Source of the DNA: Ferrovibrio sp. MS7
Lineage (GTDB): Bacteria > Pseudomonadota > Alphaproteobacteria > Ferrovibrionales > Ferrovibrionaceae
DNA: 64,000 nucleotides
Assembly (NCBI RefSeq): GCF_038404985.1
Contig: NZ_JBBKBA010000002.1
Coordinates: 62,001 to 126,000 of the forward strand
Direction: 5' to 3'
Below the pieces are notes generated by a model. The model was not told the origin of the DNA. It saw only the letters and a program-made list of their open reading frames with translations, and made no database searches. The position numbers and the translations under genes were made by a program. Positions 19,817 through 30,770 of this stretch are shown one piece after another (positions within the stretch are counted from its first letter, which is position 1; each line of letters starts with the position of its first letter).

Positions 19817-20718
19817 GAGGCGTCCTCCACCATCCAGCGCACCAGGGCACCGAAACCGATGCCATTATGCGCCGCGATCTCGGGCACCAGCGACAGCGGC
19901 GTCATGCCCGGCTGGGTGTTGATCTCCAGCAGGTAGAACTTGCCTGGCTCACCGGCCGTATCGTCATAGCGCCAATCGGCCCGCGTCACGCCGCGGCAGC
20001 CGAGCGCCAGATGTGCTTCCAGCGTCAGTGCGCAGACCTGCTCATAGGCATCCTTGTGGATCGGCGCCGGCATCAGATGCGTCGCCTTGCCGTCGGTATA
20101 CTTGGCTTCGTAATCGTAGAAGCGGCCATGCGCCTTGATCTCGATGCCGCCGAGCACGCGATTGCCCATCACCGCCACCTGGATTTCGCGGCCGGCAATA
20201 TAGCGTTCCACCAGCACGGTTTCGCCGAAGCGCCAGGAGGCATCGTCCTGCGGCTGGTAATTGTCGCCGGCAAACACGATATGCACGCCCACCGAGGAGC
20301 CCTCGTTGAGCGGCTTGATCACGTAAGGATGCGGCATCACCGGGCCGGCGGCGAAGGCTGAGCGGTGCACGACCTTGCCTTCCGCCAGCGGCAGGCCATG
20401 GCCGGCCCACACCGCCTTGGCCATCGGCTTGTTCATCGCCAGTGCCGAAGCCAGCACGCCGGAATGGGTGTAGGGAATGCCGATCACCTCGAGCAGGCCC
20501 TGCACCGTGCCATCCTCGCCATAGGGGCCGTGCAGCGCATTGAAGGCCACATCCGGCTTCACGCGCACCAATTGTTCGGCGAGGTCGCGGCCGACATCGA
20601 TGGCGGTGACGCGGTAGCCCTCGCCTTCCAGCGCCTTGACGCAGGCACGGCCGGAGGTAAGCGACACCTCGCGCTCCGACGACCAGCCACCCATCAGCAC
20701 GGCAACATGCTTGCTCAT
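19804..20718 (-). CDS. ddl: D-alanine--D-alanine ligase
   Basis: A 304-residue ATP-grasp enzyme that makes the D-Ala-D-Ala dipeptide for peptidoglycan. Seen: the N-terminal [17 protein letters not shown], the serine loop [11 protein letters not shown], the ATP-binding [20 protein letters not shown] and the metal-binding [18 protein letters not shown]. Length matches DdlB. It overlaps murB by four bases (ATGA) and is preceded by GAGGAG. Confidence 0.96.
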   Translation of the reverse strand: MSKHVAVLMGGWSSEREVSLTSGRACVKALEGEGYRVTAIDVGRDLAEQLVRVKPDVAFNALHGPYGEDGTVQGLLEVIGIPYTHSGVLASALAMNKPMAKAVWAGHGLPLAEGKVVHRSAFAAGPVMPHPYVIKPLNEGSSVGVHIVFAGDNYQPQDDASWRFGETVLVERYIAGREIQVAVMGNRVLGGIEIKAHGRFYDYEAKYTDGKATHLMPAPIHKDAYEQVCALTLEAHLALGCRGVTRADWRYDDTAGEPGKFYLLEINTQPGMTPLSLVPEIAAHNGIGFGALVRWMVEDASCDR

Positions 20719-21668
20719 GGTGTGGTCTCCTCATCTTCATTCGCCGCCAGCGGCAGGCCGACGCGGCGGATTTCCCAATGCAGCTCGATGCCGCTCTGCT
20801 CTTTCACGCGCCGGCGCACGGTCTCGCCCAGCGTCTCCAGATCGGCGGCAGTCGCCTCGCCGCGATTGATCAGGAAATTGCAATGCTGCTCGCTCACCTG
20901 GGCATCGCCCATCACCAGGCCACGGCAGCCGGCGGCGTCAATCAGTTCCCAGGCCTTAGCCCCAGGCGGGTTGGCGAAGGTGGAGCCGCCGGTGGCGGTC
21001 TTGATCGGCTGCGTCGTCTCCCGCGACTTCTGGATTTCCGCCATGCGCGCGCCGATCTCGGCGCGATCGCCCGGGCGGCCCTTGAGGCGCGCGGCAAGGA
21101 AGATCCAGTCCGCCGGCACGCCGCAGAAGCGGTAGCCGAATTTAAGGTCGTCGGGCAGCAGGCGGTGGATGCGGCCCTGCGGATCGATGGCGCTGGCTTC
21201 CAGCACTACATCCCGCATCTCGGCGCCATACGCACCGGCATTCATGCGCAGGCCGCCGCCGATGGTGCCAGGAATGCCGCGCAGGAATTCCAGACCAGCC
21301 AAGCCGGCTTCCTGCGCCACCAGCGACACGCGCACATCGGAAGCGCCGGCGCCAGCTTCAACCACATCGCCATCAACGCGGATATCGGAAAAGCCTTTGG
21401 CGAGCCTGATGGTGACGCCCGGCAGGCCGCCATCACGCACCAGCAGGTTGGAGCCAACACCGATCACCGTCACCGGCACATCGGCGGGCTTGGCGGCCAG
21501 GAAGGCGGCAAGATCCTCAAGGTCGGCGGGCCGGAACAGCACTTCCGCCGGGCCGCCGACGCGGAACCAGGTGAGATCGGCCAGCGGCGCACGCGCGGTG
21601 TAGCTGCCGCGCGTGGCGGGCAGCTGCGCGATCAAGCCTTCCGCATCCATGCGCCGGGCCGCCATCAT
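20715..21668 (-). CDS. murB: UDP-N-acetylenolpyruvoylglucosamine reductase
   Basis: A 317-residue FAD enzyme that reduces enolpyruvyl-UDP-GlcNAc to UDP-MurNAc with NADPH. The PCMH-type FAD-binding fold shows [12 protein letters not shown] and [36 protein letters not shown] is the conserved flavin-contacting loop. [10 protein letters not shown] carries the catalytic Ser, as in type II (short) MurB, and the C-terminal [19 protein letters not shown] is also conserved. Start and stop overlap murC and ddl by four bases. Confidence 0.96.
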   Translation of the reverse strand: MMAARRMDAEGLIAQLPATRGSYTARAPLADLTWFRVGGPAEVLFRPADLEDLAAFLAAKPADVPVTVIGVGSNLLVRDGGLPGVTIRLAKGFSDIRVDGDVVEAGAGASDVRVSLVAQEAGLAGLEFLRGIPGTIGGGLRMNAGAYGAEMRDVVLEASAIDPQGRIHRLLPDDLKFGYRFCGVPADWIFLAARLKGRPGDRAEIGARMAEIQKSRETTQPIKTATGGSTFANPPGAKAWELIDAAGCRGLVMGDAQVSEQHCNFLINRGEATAADLETLGETVRRRVKEQSGIELHWEIRRVGLPLAANEDEETTP

Positions 21669-23092
21669 GCCGCCCCCATCAGCTTCTGCAATTCAGTCGG
21701 CAGGGCATTCGCCCAGGTGGTGATATTGCCAGCACCGAGGCAGACCACCATGTCGCCGGCCGTGGCCTCGCGCAGCACCAGCGGCGCCAGATGCTCCGGC
21801 GCATCCAGCGCGATCACCTTGCGATGGCCGCGCGCACGCAGGCCTTCCACCAGGGCATCGCGGCTGACGCCCTCGATCGGCGCCTCACCGGCAGCATAGA
21901 CATCGGCAACGATCACCGTGTCGGCATCGTTGAAGCAGGCGCAGAAATCCTCGAACAGGTCGCGCAGCCGGGTGTAGCGATGCGGCTGCACCACGGCGAT
22001 CACCTTGGCATTGGCATTGCCGGCGGTGGCCTGGCGCGCGGCGGCCAGCACGGCGGAGATTTCCACCGGATGATGGCCGTAATCGTCGATCACCGCGATG
22101 CCGCCGGCCTCGCCAGTGCGGGTGAAGCGGCGCTTCACGCCCTTGAAGCCGCCAAGCGCGCGGCGGATCACTTCCGGATCGAAGCCCATTTCGCGGGCGA
22201 TCACCGCGACGACCAAGGAATTCTGAACATTGTGCTTGCCATACATCGGCAGCATCACGCCGGTTACGGTATCGATGGTTCCATCGACGCGGTTGGTGAA
22301 CTGGATGTCGTAATGCGCACCAACGGAGTCGAAGCGCAGATTCACCGCGCGCACGTCGGCCTGCGGCGAGAAACCATAGGACACCACGCGGCGGTCGGTG
22401 ATGCGGCCGATCATCGCCTGCACTTCCGGATGATCAATGCACATCGCGGCGAAGCCATAGAACGGCAGGCTCTCGACAAACTGCTTGAAGCCGTCGCGCA
22501 CGCGGTCGAAGGTGCCGTAATGATCCAGGTGCTCGGGATCGATATTGGTCACCACTGCGATGGTGGCCGGCAGTTTCAGGAAGGTGCCGTCGCTCTCGTC
22601 GGCTTCGACCACCATCCACTCGCCGGCGCCCAGCCGCGCATTGGTGCCATAGGCATTGATGATGCCGCCGTTGATCACGGTGGGATCAAGCTGCGCCGCT
22701 TCCAGCAGGGCGGCGACCATCGAGGTGGTGGTGGTCTTGCCATGGGTACCGGCAATGGCGATGGCCCATTTCAGGCGCATCAGTTCGCCCAGCATCTCGG
22801 CGCGGCGCACCACCGGGATCAGGCGGGCACGCGCCGCCTTCACTTCCGGATTGTCCGGCTTCACGGCAGAGGAAATCACCAGCACCTCGGCGTCATTCAC
22901 ATTCGCCGCCGCATGGCCCTCGAACACCTTGATGCCGAGGTCGCGCAGGCGCTTGACGTTGTAGTTCGCCGAAATGTCGGAACCCTGCACCGTGTAGCCG
23001 AGATTGTGCATCACCTCGGCAATGCCCGACATGCCGATGCCGCCGATGCCGACGAAATGGATAATGCCGATATCGAGAGGCAACGCCCTCAT
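21665..23092 (-). CDS. murC: UDP-N-acetylmuramate--L-alanine ligase
   Basis: A 475-residue Mur ligase that adds L-Ala to UDP-MurNAc. The N-terminal Rossmann motif [19 protein letters not shown] binds the UDP substrate, the ATP loop is [18 protein letters not shown], and [16 protein letters not shown] and [11 protein letters not shown] follow as in MurC. The C-terminal Mur ligase domain includes [15 protein letters not shown] and [14 protein letters not shown]. It overlaps murG and murB by four bases each, so translation is coupled. Confidence 0.97.
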   Translation of the reverse strand: MRALPLDIGIIHFVGIGGIGMSGIAEVMHNLGYTVQGSDISANYNVKRLRDLGIKVFEGHAAANVNDAEVLVISSAVKPDNPEVKAARARLIPVVRRAEMLGELMRLKWAIAIAGTHGKTTTTSMVAALLEAAQLDPTVINGGIINAYGTNARLGAGEWMVVEADESDGTFLKLPATIAVVTNIDPEHLDHYGTFDRVRDGFKQFVESLPFYGFAAMCIDHPEVQAMIGRITDRRVVSYGFSPQADVRAVNLRFDSVGAHYDIQFTNRVDGTIDTVTGVMLPMYGKHNVQNSLVVAVIAREMGFDPEVIRRALGGFKGVKRRFTRTGEAGGIAVIDDYGHHPVEISAVLAAARQATAGNANAKVIAVVQPHRYTRLRDLFEDFCACFNDADTVIVADVYAAGEAPIEGVSRDALVEGLRARGHRKVIALDAPEHLAPLVLREATAGDMVVCLGAGNITTWANALPTELQKLMGAA

Positions 23093-24207
23093 GCCACACT
23101 CCTGGCTACGCTGGACTGATTGGAATTCGCCGCCACGCGCTCGACCAGATCGGCCAAAGCCATGGTGGCATCGGGCCGCCCCTGGGATTTGGCCGCCGCC
23201 GCCATGGCAACAAGGCCGGGGCCATTGCCAAGCAGGGCGGTCAATTCGCGGGTGGCGCGCTCGACAGTGAAATCATTCTGGCTGACGCGAATGGCGCCGC
23301 CCGCCCGCACCAGGGCTTCCGCGTTCGCGGTCTGGTGGTCGTCGGTGGCATGGGCATAGGGCACCAGCAGGGCCGGGCGGCCGATGGCGGCGATCTCGGC
23401 GGTGCTGGAAGCACCGGAACGGGTCACCAGCAGATGCGCAGCGGCAATGCGCTGCGCCACATCAGCGAAGAAGTTGTTGGTCTCTGCCGCGATGCCGGCC
23501 TCGGCATAGAGCGCGCGCACGCGCTCCAGGTCTTCCGGGCGGCATTGCTGCGTTACCCGCAGGCGACCACGCAGGTCTTCGGGCAGAGCGCTGAGCGCCG
23601 CCGGTACAATATCAGAGAAGATACGCGCACCCTGGCTGCCGCCCAGCACCAGCAGGCGGATTTCCTCGGCGGGCGCTTGATACGGCACGGCGGTGGCTTC
23701 CAGAATCGCCGGGCGCAGCGGATTGCCGGTGACGGCGGTGCGTGCATTGAGCGGCAGCAGATGGGTATTCTCGAAGCTGAGCGCAATCATGCCGGCGCGC
23801 TTGGCCAGCAGGCGGTTGACGCGACCGAGCACTGCATTCTGCTCATGCAACACGGTGGGGACGCCAAGCTGCGCCGCCGCCAGCATCAGTGGCAGCGACG
23901 GATAGCCGCCGAAGCCGACCGCGGCGATGGGCGGCAGATGCTGGATCAGCTTGCGCGCTTCCAGCACGCCGCGCCCGATGGCGAGAGCGGCCAGCGCCTT
24001 GCCGATCAGGCCCTTGCCGGTGGGCGTGGCGGACGAGACACGGTAGAGCGGCACATTCGCCATGCCCTTGCCGAAGCCGCTGCCGCGCGGATCGGTGACG
24101 AAAGCCACCTTATGGCCACGGCCAGTTAGCTCCGCCGCCAGCGCTTCCGCCGGGAAGACATGACCGCCGGTGCCGCCGGCCGCGAGGTAGATCGGGCCGG
24201 CCTTCAT
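23089..24207 (-). CDS. murG: undecaprenyl-PP-MurNAc-pentapeptide GlcNAc transferase
   Basis: A 372-residue GT-B glycosyltransferase that converts lipid I to lipid II on the inner face of the membrane. The N-terminal donor loop is [16 protein letters not shown], with [15 protein letters not shown] for membrane association, [31 protein letters not shown] for the second G loop, and [24 protein letters not shown] with the UDP-contacting residues. Length is typical. It starts 31 bases after ftsW and overlaps murC. Confidence 0.96.
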   Translation of the reverse strand: MKAGPIYLAAGGTGGHVFPAEALAAELTGRGHKVAFVTDPRGSGFGKGMANVPLYRVSSATPTGKGLIGKALAALAIGRGVLEARKLIQHLPPIAAVGFGGYPSLPLMLAAAQLGVPTVLHEQNAVLGRVNRLLAKRAGMIALSFENTHLLPLNARTAVTGNPLRPAILEATAVPYQAPAEEIRLLVLGGSQGARIFSDIVPAALSALPEDLRGRLRVTQQCRPEDLERVRALYAEAGIAAETNNFFADVAQRIAAAHLLVTRSGASSTAEIAAIGRPALLVPYAHATDDHQTANAEALVRAGGAIRVSQNDFTVERATRELTALLGNGPGLVAMAAAAKSQGRPDATMALADLVERVAANSNQSSVARSVA

Positions 24208-24238
24208 CGCGCCATACGCCTTATGTTGGTCATGCCGC

Positions 24239-25363
24239 TCATCGCACCATTCCGTGCTCTGGCCGCCAGCGCGTCAGCGCCAGCAGCATGCCCATGGCGA
24301 AAGCCAGCGCCAGCAGCGAGGAACCGCCATAGGAGATGAACGGCAGGGTCATGCCCTTGGTCGGCAGCAGATGCAGGTTGACGCCGATATTGATCACCGC
24401 CTGCAAGCCGAACTGCGTGGTGAGGCCAGCAGCAGCGAGCAGCACGAACAGGTTGTTCTCGGTCATCAGGCGGCCGAAGCAGCGCAGCACGATGAAGGCG
24501 AACACTGCCAGGATGAACAGGCAGGCGAACAGGCCGAATTCCTCGCCGGCAACCGCGAAAATGAAATCGGTATGGGCATCGGGCAGCACATTCTTCACCG
24601 CGCCCTCGCCCGGGCCGCGCCCGAACAGGCCGCCGGTGGAGAAAGCCTCCATGGCACGCTCGATCTGGTAATTCTCCTTGCCCGAGGGATCGAGGAACTT
24701 GTCGATGCGCGCCGCCACATGCGGCAGCAGCGAATAGGCGCCGAAGATGCCGGCGGCACCAAGGCCAGCCAGCACGATCACCAGCAGCATCGGCAGGCCG
24801 GCGATGAAGAACTGTGCTGCCCACACGGATGCCACCACCACCGCCATGCCAAGATCGGGCTGCAGCAGCAGCGTGCCGAGCACGATGGCGCAAAGGCCGG
24901 CGCTGATCGCCCAGCCCGGGAAACCATTGCCGCGCCGCCATTCAGCGAACAGCCAGGCGGAAACCACGGCGAAAGTCGGCTTGACGAATTCGGACGGCTG
25001 CAACGACACGCCAGCGAAGTAGATCCAGCGATGCGCGCCCTTCACTTCCATGCCGATCACGAAAGTGAGGAACATGCCGATCAGCGCGCCGATGAATACC
25101 AGCGTGGCAATGCGGCGCACGCCGAGCGGCGACAGTAGCGAGGTCGCCAGCATGATCAGCAAGGCCGGAATCAGGAAGACCAACTGGCGCTGCACGAAAT
25201 GGAAGCTGGACAGACCGATGCGGTTGGCCACCGCCGGCGAGGCCGCGAGCGTGAGCACGCAGCCGACGATCACCAGCACCATCACCGACATCAGCAGCCA
25301 GCGGTCGACGGTCCACCACCAGCGGCCGACAATCGAGGTATCGGTGCGCGACAGCGTGATCAT
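24239..25363 (-). CDS. ftsW: SEDS glycosyltransferase FtsW
   Basis: A 374-residue polytopic membrane protein (about ten helices), the septal peptidoglycan polymerase that works with FtsI. It has an N-terminal tail with DRWLLMSVMVLVIVGCVLTL as the first helix, and the SEDS-conserved KGAHRWIYFAGVSLQPSEFVKP written here in two parts: KGAHRWIYF and LQPSEFVKP. Near the C-terminus come FIFAVAGEEFGLF, NIGVNLHLLPTKGMTLPF and ISYGGSSLLA. It overlaps murD by four bases. Confidence 0.96.
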   Translation of the reverse strand: MITLSRTDTSIVGRWWWTVDRWLLMSVMVLVIVGCVLTLAASPAVANRIGLSSFHFVQRQLVFLIPALLIMLATSLLSPLGVRRIATLVFIGALIGMFLTFVIGMEVKGAHRWIYFAGVSLQPSEFVKPTFAVVSAWLFAEWRRGNGFPGWAISAGLCAIVLGTLLLQPDLGMAVVVASVWAAQFFIAGLPMLLVIVLAGLGAAGIFGAYSLLPHVAARIDKFLDPSGKENYQIERAMEAFSTGGLFGRGPGEGAVKNVLPDAHTDFIFAVAGEEFGLFACLFILAVFAFIVLRCFGRLMTENNLFVLLAAAGLTTQFGLQAVINIGVNLHLLPTKGMTLPFISYGGSSLLALAFAMGMLLALTRWRPEHGMVR

Positions 25364-26739
25364 GCGGCGGCCCCCTTGGCCTGGCGTTCCTGAATCAGGC
25401 GGATGAATTCATCGCCACGATGCTCGAAGCTCTTGAACTGGTCATAGGAAGCGCAGGCCGGCGACAGCAGCAGCACGGCATTTTTCAGCTTCTCGCGCCG
25501 CGCCAGGGCAAGCGCCTGGTCGATAGCCGGCTCCAGGCTGCCGCTGAGCGTATGCGGCACATCGCGGCCCAGCGTGGCGGCGAAATCGTTGGCGGCATGG
25601 CCGATCAGGAAGGCATGGCGGATACGCGGGAAAAGCGGCTTCAAGGAGCCGATACCGCCTTCCTTGGCCTTGCCACCGGCAATCCAGTAGATCGTTTCGA
25701 AGCAGGCCAGCGCCTTCTCGGCGGCTTCCGCGTTGGTCGCCTTGGAATCATTGATGCAGGCGATGCCATCGATGCTGCCGACCTGCTGCAGGCGGTGCTT
25801 GAGGCCGGGGAAAGTCTCGATCGCCGAGAGGATCGCTTCGGCTTCCAGCCCGGCGGCACGCGCGGCGGCGAACACGGCGGCGATATTCTGGCCGTTATGC
25901 CTGCCGGGCAAAGCCGGGAAGCGCGACAGCTCGGCGACTTTCACGCCCTGTTCGTAGAGCACGCCATTCACCGCCGAAATGCCATCTTCCAGGATCTGCT
26001 CGGCGGAAATGGCGCAGATGGCGCGGCCGGATTGTTCATTGACCAGGTCGGCGTAGATGGCATGGCAGTAATCGTCGTCGATACCGATCACTGCGGTATC
26101 GCCTGCCGCCTGCCCCTGGAAGATGCGTGCCTTGATGGCGGCGTAATTCTCCATCGTGCCGTGACGGTCGAGATGATCCGGCGTGATGTTGAGCAGCACG
26201 GCGATGCGCGCCTGCCAGCCCGGCGTCAGGTCGATCTGGAACGACGACATCTCCAGCAGGTAGGCGCCGTCATCACCCAGGCGTTCGAGGTCCAGCACCG
26301 GCACACCGATATTGCCGCCGATGGCGATGCTGCGGCCGGCAGCCTTGAGCACATGGCCGAGCAAGGCCGTGGTGGTGGATTTGCCGTTGGTGCCGGTAAT
26401 GCCGAAGACCACGGGGCTCAGTTCGCGCAGCAGCAGCTCGACATCGCCGATCACCGGTACGCCGACGCGCTTTGCTGCGGCAACGCAATCGTGCGGCACC
26501 GGATGGGTGAGCGGTACACCTGGCGCCAACACCAGGGCGGCGCAGCCGGCGAGCGTCGCGTCGTTCAGCGGCAACGTCTTGAAGCCGGCCTGTTCGGCGG
26601 CAAGGCGCGAGGCCTCGTTATCATCCCACAGCCGCACCTCGGCACCGCCGGCAACAAGCGCGCGCGCCGTGGCCAACCCGCTGCGCGCGAGGCCGAACAC
26701 GGCGTGGGTGCTGCCTTTGCTATGCCGGAGTGCGATCAT
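25360..26739 (-). CDS. murD: UDP-N-acetylmuramoylalanine--D-glutamate ligase
   Basis: A 459-residue Mur ligase that adds D-Glu. The N-terminus has [18 protein letters not shown], the ATP loop is GITGTNGKSTTTALLGHVL, with LLEMSSFQIDLTPGW and LNITPDHLDRHGTMENY next. The C-terminal domain has NDSKATNAEAAEKAL and SPACASYDQFKSFEHRGDEF. It lies ten bases after mraY and overlaps ftsW by four bases. Confidence 0.97.
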   Translation of the reverse strand: MIALRHSKGSTHAVFGLARSGLATARALVAGGAEVRLWDDNEASRLAAEQAGFKTLPLNDATLAGCAALVLAPGVPLTHPVPHDCVAAAKRVGVPVIGDVELLLRELSPVVFGITGTNGKSTTTALLGHVLKAAGRSIAIGGNIGVPVLDLERLGDDGAYLLEMSSFQIDLTPGWQARIAVLLNITPDHLDRHGTMENYAAIKARIFQGQAAGDTAVIGIDDDYCHAIYADLVNEQSGRAICAISAEQILEDGISAVNGVLYEQGVKVAELSRFPALPGRHNGQNIAAVFAAARAAGLEAEAILSAIETFPGLKHRLQQVGSIDGIACINDSKATNAEAAEKALACFETIYWIAGGKAKEGGIGSLKPLFPRIRHAFLIGHAANDFAATLGRDVPHTLSGSLEPAIDQALALARREKLKNAVLLLSPACASYDQFKSFEHRGDEFIRLIQERQAKGAAA

Positions 26740-26749
26740 GCCCAGCGCC

Positions 26750-27838
26750 TCACCGCAGCTTCAGGGTGGCAAGGCCGGCAAGCGCCAGGATCACCGAGAT
26801 GATCCAGAAGCGGATCACCACGGTCGGCTCTTTCCAGCCCTTCTTCTCGAAATGGTGATGCAGCGGCGCCATGCGGAAAACGCGCTTGCCGGTGAGCTTG
26901 AAGGAAGCCACCTGCACCATCACCGACACGGTTTCGAGCACGAACAGGCCGCCGATAATCGCCAGCACTAGTTCATGCTTGGTGATGACGCTAATGGTGC
27001 CGAGCGCGCCGCCGAGGCTGAGCGAGCCGGTATCGCCCATGAACACCATGGCCGGCGGGGCGTTGAACCACAGGAAGCCGATGCCGGCACCCACCAGCGC
27101 GCCGCACAGCACGGCCAATTCGCCCGAGCCCGGCACATAATGGATCTGCAGGTAATTGGCGAATACGGTGTTGCCAACCAAATACGAGATCAGGCCGAAG
27201 CTCGCCGCCGCGATCATCACCGGCACGATAGCGAGGCCATCGAGACCATCGGTGAGGTTGACCGCATTGGAGGCGCCGACGATGACGAACACCGCGAAGG
27301 GCAGCATGAACCAGCCGAGATTGACCAGCACATCCTTGAAGAACGGCACCGCCAGGCTGCCATTCAGCGGGGCTGGCATGATGGCGCCGATCCAGTAGGC
27401 CACGGCGGCGCTGATGACGATGGTGGCCAGCAGCTTGAGCTTGCCCGGCACGCCCTTGGGGTTCTGCTTCGTCACCTTGAGATAGTCGTCGGCAAAGCCG
27501 ATCAGGCCGAAGCCGAAGGTGACGATCAGCACCGCCCAGACATAGCGGTTGGTCAGGTCGGCCCACAGCAGCGTGCCGGTGCCCATGCCGATCAGGATCA
27601 GGAAGCCGCCCATGGTCGGCGTGCCGCGCTTGGTCAGCAGGTGGCTTTCCGGGCCGTCATCGCGGATCGGCTGGCCCTTGCCCTGCTTGGCGCGCAGCCA
27701 GTTGATCAGCGGCTCGCCGATCACGAAACTCAGCACCATGGCGGTCATGATGGCGCCGCCGGTGCGGAAGGTGATGTAGCGGAACAGGTTGAACGGGGTG
27801 AATTCGTCCGCCAACGGGTAGAGCAGATGATACAGCAT
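26750..27838 (-). CDS. mraY: phospho-N-acetylmuramoyl-pentapeptide-transferase
   Basis: A 362-residue integral membrane enzyme (about ten helices) that makes lipid I from UDP-MurNAc-pentapeptide and undecaprenyl phosphate. The magnesium and substrate motifs are [15 protein letters not shown] (catalytic Asp pair), [16 protein letters not shown] and [15 protein letters not shown], with [15 protein letters not shown] near the C-terminus. Length is standard. It lies between murF (17-bp gap) and murD. Confidence 0.97.
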   Translation of the reverse strand: MLYHLLYPLADEFTPFNLFRYITFRTGGAIMTAMVLSFVIGEPLINWLRAKQGKGQPIRDDGPESHLLTKRGTPTMGGFLILIGMGTGTLLWADLTNRYVWAVLIVTFGFGLIGFADDYLKVTKQNPKGVPGKLKLLATIVISAAVAYWIGAIMPAPLNGSLAVPFFKDVLVNLGWFMLPFAVFVIVGASNAVNLTDGLDGLAIVPVMIAAASFGLISYLVGNTVFANYLQIHYVPGSGELAVLCGALVGAGIGFLWFNAPPAMVFMGDTGSLSLGGALGTISVITKHELVLAIIGGLFVLETVSVMVQVASFKLTGKRVFRMAPLHHHFEKKGWKEPTVVIRFWIISVILALAGLATLKLR

Positions 27839-27855
27839 CCTGAAACTTTCCTTCG

Positions 27856-29280
27856 TTACCAGCCACTCGCGGCGCGGGGCGCCGGCGCAGCCGTCAACAG
27901 ATTCTCCACCACCCGGCCCATGCGGCTGCCGAGCGATCCTTTCACCAGCAGCACATCGCCGGCGCGGATGGCGCCGCGCAAGCCGTCGATCAGGTCTTGC
28001 GAATTGGCGGCATGCACGCCGCGCAGCTTGGCCGGCAGCGCCTCATGCAGGCCCTGCATCATCGGCCCTGCCGTGAACACCAGGTCGATGCCGCTTTCCT
28101 GCAGCGGTTCGGCCAAGCCGATATGTGCGGCCTGCGCCTCGGCTCCGAGTTCCAGCATGTCGCCCAGCACCGCGATGCGGCGGCCGCGCGGCGATAACGG
28201 CTTGGCCATCGCCAACACGGTGAAGGCGGCGCGCATGCTGGCAGGGCTGGCGTTGTAGCTGTCGTCGATGATTTCGATCTGGCCATCGCGCCAGTCGCGC
28301 AGATGGCGTTCGCCCCGGCCCTTCGGTGCAGCGATGCTGGCCAGCGTCAGGCCGGCCTGGGCCAGATCGGCGCCCAGCACCTGCGCGGCGGCCAGCACGG
28401 CCAGGGAATTCAGCACCCAGTGGCGGCCTGGCGCACCGATCTTGTAGGTGATCGCCTGGCCCAGCACTTCCGCCGCCACGCAGGAGCAATTCGGATGCGC
28501 GGCATACTTGATCAGGCGCGACTGCGCTTCCGCATGCTCGCCGAAGCTGACGATCTCCGCGCCATGCTTCACAGCGGCAGCGGCCAGGCGGTCATAATAG
28601 GGATTGTCGCGGTTCAGCACGGCGATGCCGCCGGGCTCCAGCCCTTCCACGATCTCCGCCTTGGCATCGGCAATGCCGGCGACGCTATCGAAGAATTCCA
28701 GATGCACCGCTTCCACGGTGGTAATCACCGCCACATGTGGCCGTGCCAGCTTCGAGAGCGGGCGGATCTCGTCGGCATGGTTCATGCCCATCTCGATCAC
28801 GGCATAGTGGCTATCCACCGGCATGCGCGCCAAGGTGAGCGGCACACCCCAATGATTGTTGAGATTGCCGAGCGAGGCATGGGTCGGGGCCTGTGCCGCG
28901 AGAATCTGGCGCAGCATTTCCTTGGTCGAGGTCTTGCCGACACTCCCGGTGACACCAACGACGCGGGCGCCGCAGCGCTGCCGCGCGGCCGCACCGAGAT
29001 CGTTCAGCGCCTGGAAGGTATCGCGCACCAGCACCAGGTTGGCGCCCGGCGGCAGGCCTTCCGGGATACGGTCGACGATGGCGGCGGAGGCACCCTTGGC
29101 CAGCGCATCGGCAACGAAGCCATGGCCATCGAAATTCGGGCCCTTCAGCGCCACGAAGAGATCGCCGAAGGCAACGCTGCGGCTGTCGATGGAAATGCCC
29201 GATGCCGACCAGCGGGTTTCGGCGCGGCCCTTCACGGCAAGCGCCACTTCATCGGAAGTCCAGAGGGAGAAAGGTTCCAT
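27856..29280 (-). CDS. murF: UDP-N-acetylmuramoyl-tripeptide--D-alanyl-D-alanine ligase
   Basis: A 474-residue Mur ligase that adds the D-Ala-D-Ala made by Ddl. It shows [18 protein letters not shown] in the UDP-binding domain, [18 protein letters not shown] as the ATP loop, [14 protein letters not shown] and [11 protein letters not shown] typical of MurF, and [15 protein letters not shown] in the C-terminal half. It starts 14 bases after murE. Confidence 0.96.
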   Translation of the reverse strand: MEPFSLWTSDEVALAVKGRAETRWSASGISIDSRSVAFGDLFVALKGPNFDGHGFVADALAKGASAAIVDRIPEGLPPGANLVLVRDTFQALNDLGAAARQRCGARVVGVTGSVGKTSTKEMLRQILAAQAPTHASLGNLNNHWGVPLTLARMPVDSHYAVIEMGMNHADEIRPLSKLARPHVAVITTVEAVHLEFFDSVAGIADAKAEIVEGLEPGGIAVLNRDNPYYDRLAAAAVKHGAEIVSFGEHAEAQSRLIKYAAHPNCSCVAAEVLGQAITYKIGAPGRHWVLNSLAVLAAAQVLGADLAQAGLTLASIAAPKGRGERHLRDWRDGQIEIIDDSYNASPASMRAAFTVLAMAKPLSPRGRRIAVLGDMLELGAEAQAAHIGLAEPLQESGIDLVFTAGPMMQGLHEALPAKLRGVHAANSQDLIDGLRGAIRAGDVLLVKGSLGSRMGRVVENLLTAAPAPRAASGW

Positions 29281-29294
29281 TAATCTTTACTCCC

Positions 29295-30770
29295 TTATGG
29301 TTCGATGCCCGAAGAAAACCCTGCGTCAGCCGCAGACACGGCTTCGCGGGCTTCTCCTGCATCATCGAAGGGACGGGTTTCCTTACCCACGATCTGGCCC
29401 TGCTCATGGCCCTTGCCGGCCAGCAGCAGCAGATCACCAGCACGCAGTTCAGCCACCGCCGCGCGGATCGCCGCATGGCGGTCGCCGATCTCGATGGCGC
29501 CCGGGCAGGCGGCGAGAATGGCAGCACGGATCGCGGCCGGCTCCTCGCTGCGCGGATTGTCGTCGGTGACATAAACACGGTCGGCCAGCCGCGCGGCGAT
29601 CTCACCCATCAGCGGGCGCTTGCCCTTGTCGCGGTCGCCGCCGCAACCGAACACCACCACCAGGCGGGCAGCGGCATGCGGGCGCGCGGCCTTGAGCGCG
29701 GTTTCCAGCGCATCGGGCTTGTGGGCGTAATCGACGAACACGGCAGCGCCGTTCTTGCGCGTGGCGGCAAGCTGCATGCGGCCCGGCACGCCTTGAATCC
29801 CCGCCAGCGCGGCAATTGCCTTGGCAGTATCGGCACCGGCGCCGATCACCAGGCCCAGCGCGGCCAGCAGGTTGCCGGCCTGGAAGCCGCCGATCAGCGG
29901 GCAATCGATTTCATGTTCGGCACCGAAAGCAGCAAAGCGGAAACGCAGGCCCCCGGCATGCGGCTGGCTGGCGATCAGCCGCAGCTCCTCGCCCCTCCGG
30001 CCATAGCGGATCAGGCGCTGGCCGCGCGCCGCGGCAATCTCGGCAACACGGGCACCATGCTCGCTGTCCATGTCGATCACCGCCACGCCATCGACGGGCA
30101 GCAACTCGCTGAACAGCCGCAGCTTGGCGGCGAAGTAATGCTCGACCGTCGGATGGTAGTCCATATGGTCGCGGCTGAGATTGGTGAAGGCGGCGGCGCG
30201 GATGCTCACGCCATCGAGGCGGAACTGGTCCAGGCCGTGGCTGGAGGCTTCGAGCGCCAGATGGGTGCAGCCGGCTTCAGCGGCGCGATGCAACAGGCGG
30301 TGCAGTTCCACCGGATCCGGCGTGGTGTTCGGCACTTTTTCAAACACGCCCGGGGCGATCAGGCCCAGCGTGCCGAGGCTGGCGGCACGCTCGCCCATGA
30401 TGGTCCAGAGCTGCTGGGCGAAATTCGCCACCGAGGTCTTGCCGCTGGTGCCGGTGACGGCAACGATGGCTTTCGGCTGCGCGCCGAAGAAGGCGGCGGC
30501 CATCAGCGCCAGGCGGCGGCGCGGGTTGGCATCGGCAATAAAAGCAACACGCTCGGCATAAGCCGGATCGACGCTGTCGCTCAACACCGCCACGGCGCCT
30601 TTCTCGGCGGCATCGGGAATGAAGCGGCGGCCATCCATGGCACTGCCCTGCAATGCCGCGAACAGGAAGCCCGGACGCACGGCGCGGCTATCGGCAGTGA
30701 GGCCGACGATGTCGAGCCCCGCGATCCGCGGATCTAGCCGCAGGTCGGTGCAAAGCTCATTGAGACGCAA
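29295..30770 (-). CDS. murE: UDP-MurNAc-L-Ala-D-Glu--2,6-diaminopimelate ligase
   Basis: A 491-residue Mur ligase that adds the third amino acid. The DNPRSEEP motif near the C-terminus is the signature for meso-diaminopimelate rather than lysine, so the peptidoglycan is DAP type. Also seen: LTADSRAVRPGFLFAALQG, the ATP loop VTGTSGKTSVANF, EASSHGLDQFRLDG and FTNLSRDHMDYHPTVE. The start overlaps the end of ftsI by 14 bases. Confidence 0.97.
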   Translation of the reverse strand: MRLNELCTDLRLDPRIAGLDIVGLTADSRAVRPGFLFAALQGSAMDGRRFIPDAAEKGAVAVLSDSVDPAYAERVAFIADANPRRRLALMAAAFFGAQPKAIVAVTGTSGKTSVANFAQQLWTIMGERAASLGTLGLIAPGVFEKVPNTTPDPVELHRLLHRAAEAGCTHLALEASSHGLDQFRLDGVSIRAAAFTNLSRDHMDYHPTVEHYFAAKLRLFSELLPVDGVAVIDMDSEHGARVAEIAAARGQRLIRYGRRGEELRLIASQPHAGGLRFRFAAFGAEHEIDCPLIGGFQAGNLLAALGLVIGAGADTAKAIAALAGIQGVPGRMQLAATRKNGAAVFVDYAHKPDALETALKAARPHAAARLVVVFGCGGDRDKGKRPLMGEIAARLADRVYVTDDNPRSEEPAAIRAAILAACPGAIEIGDRHAAIRAAVAELRAGDLLLLAGKGHEQGQIVGKETRPFDDAGEAREAVSAADAGFSSGIEP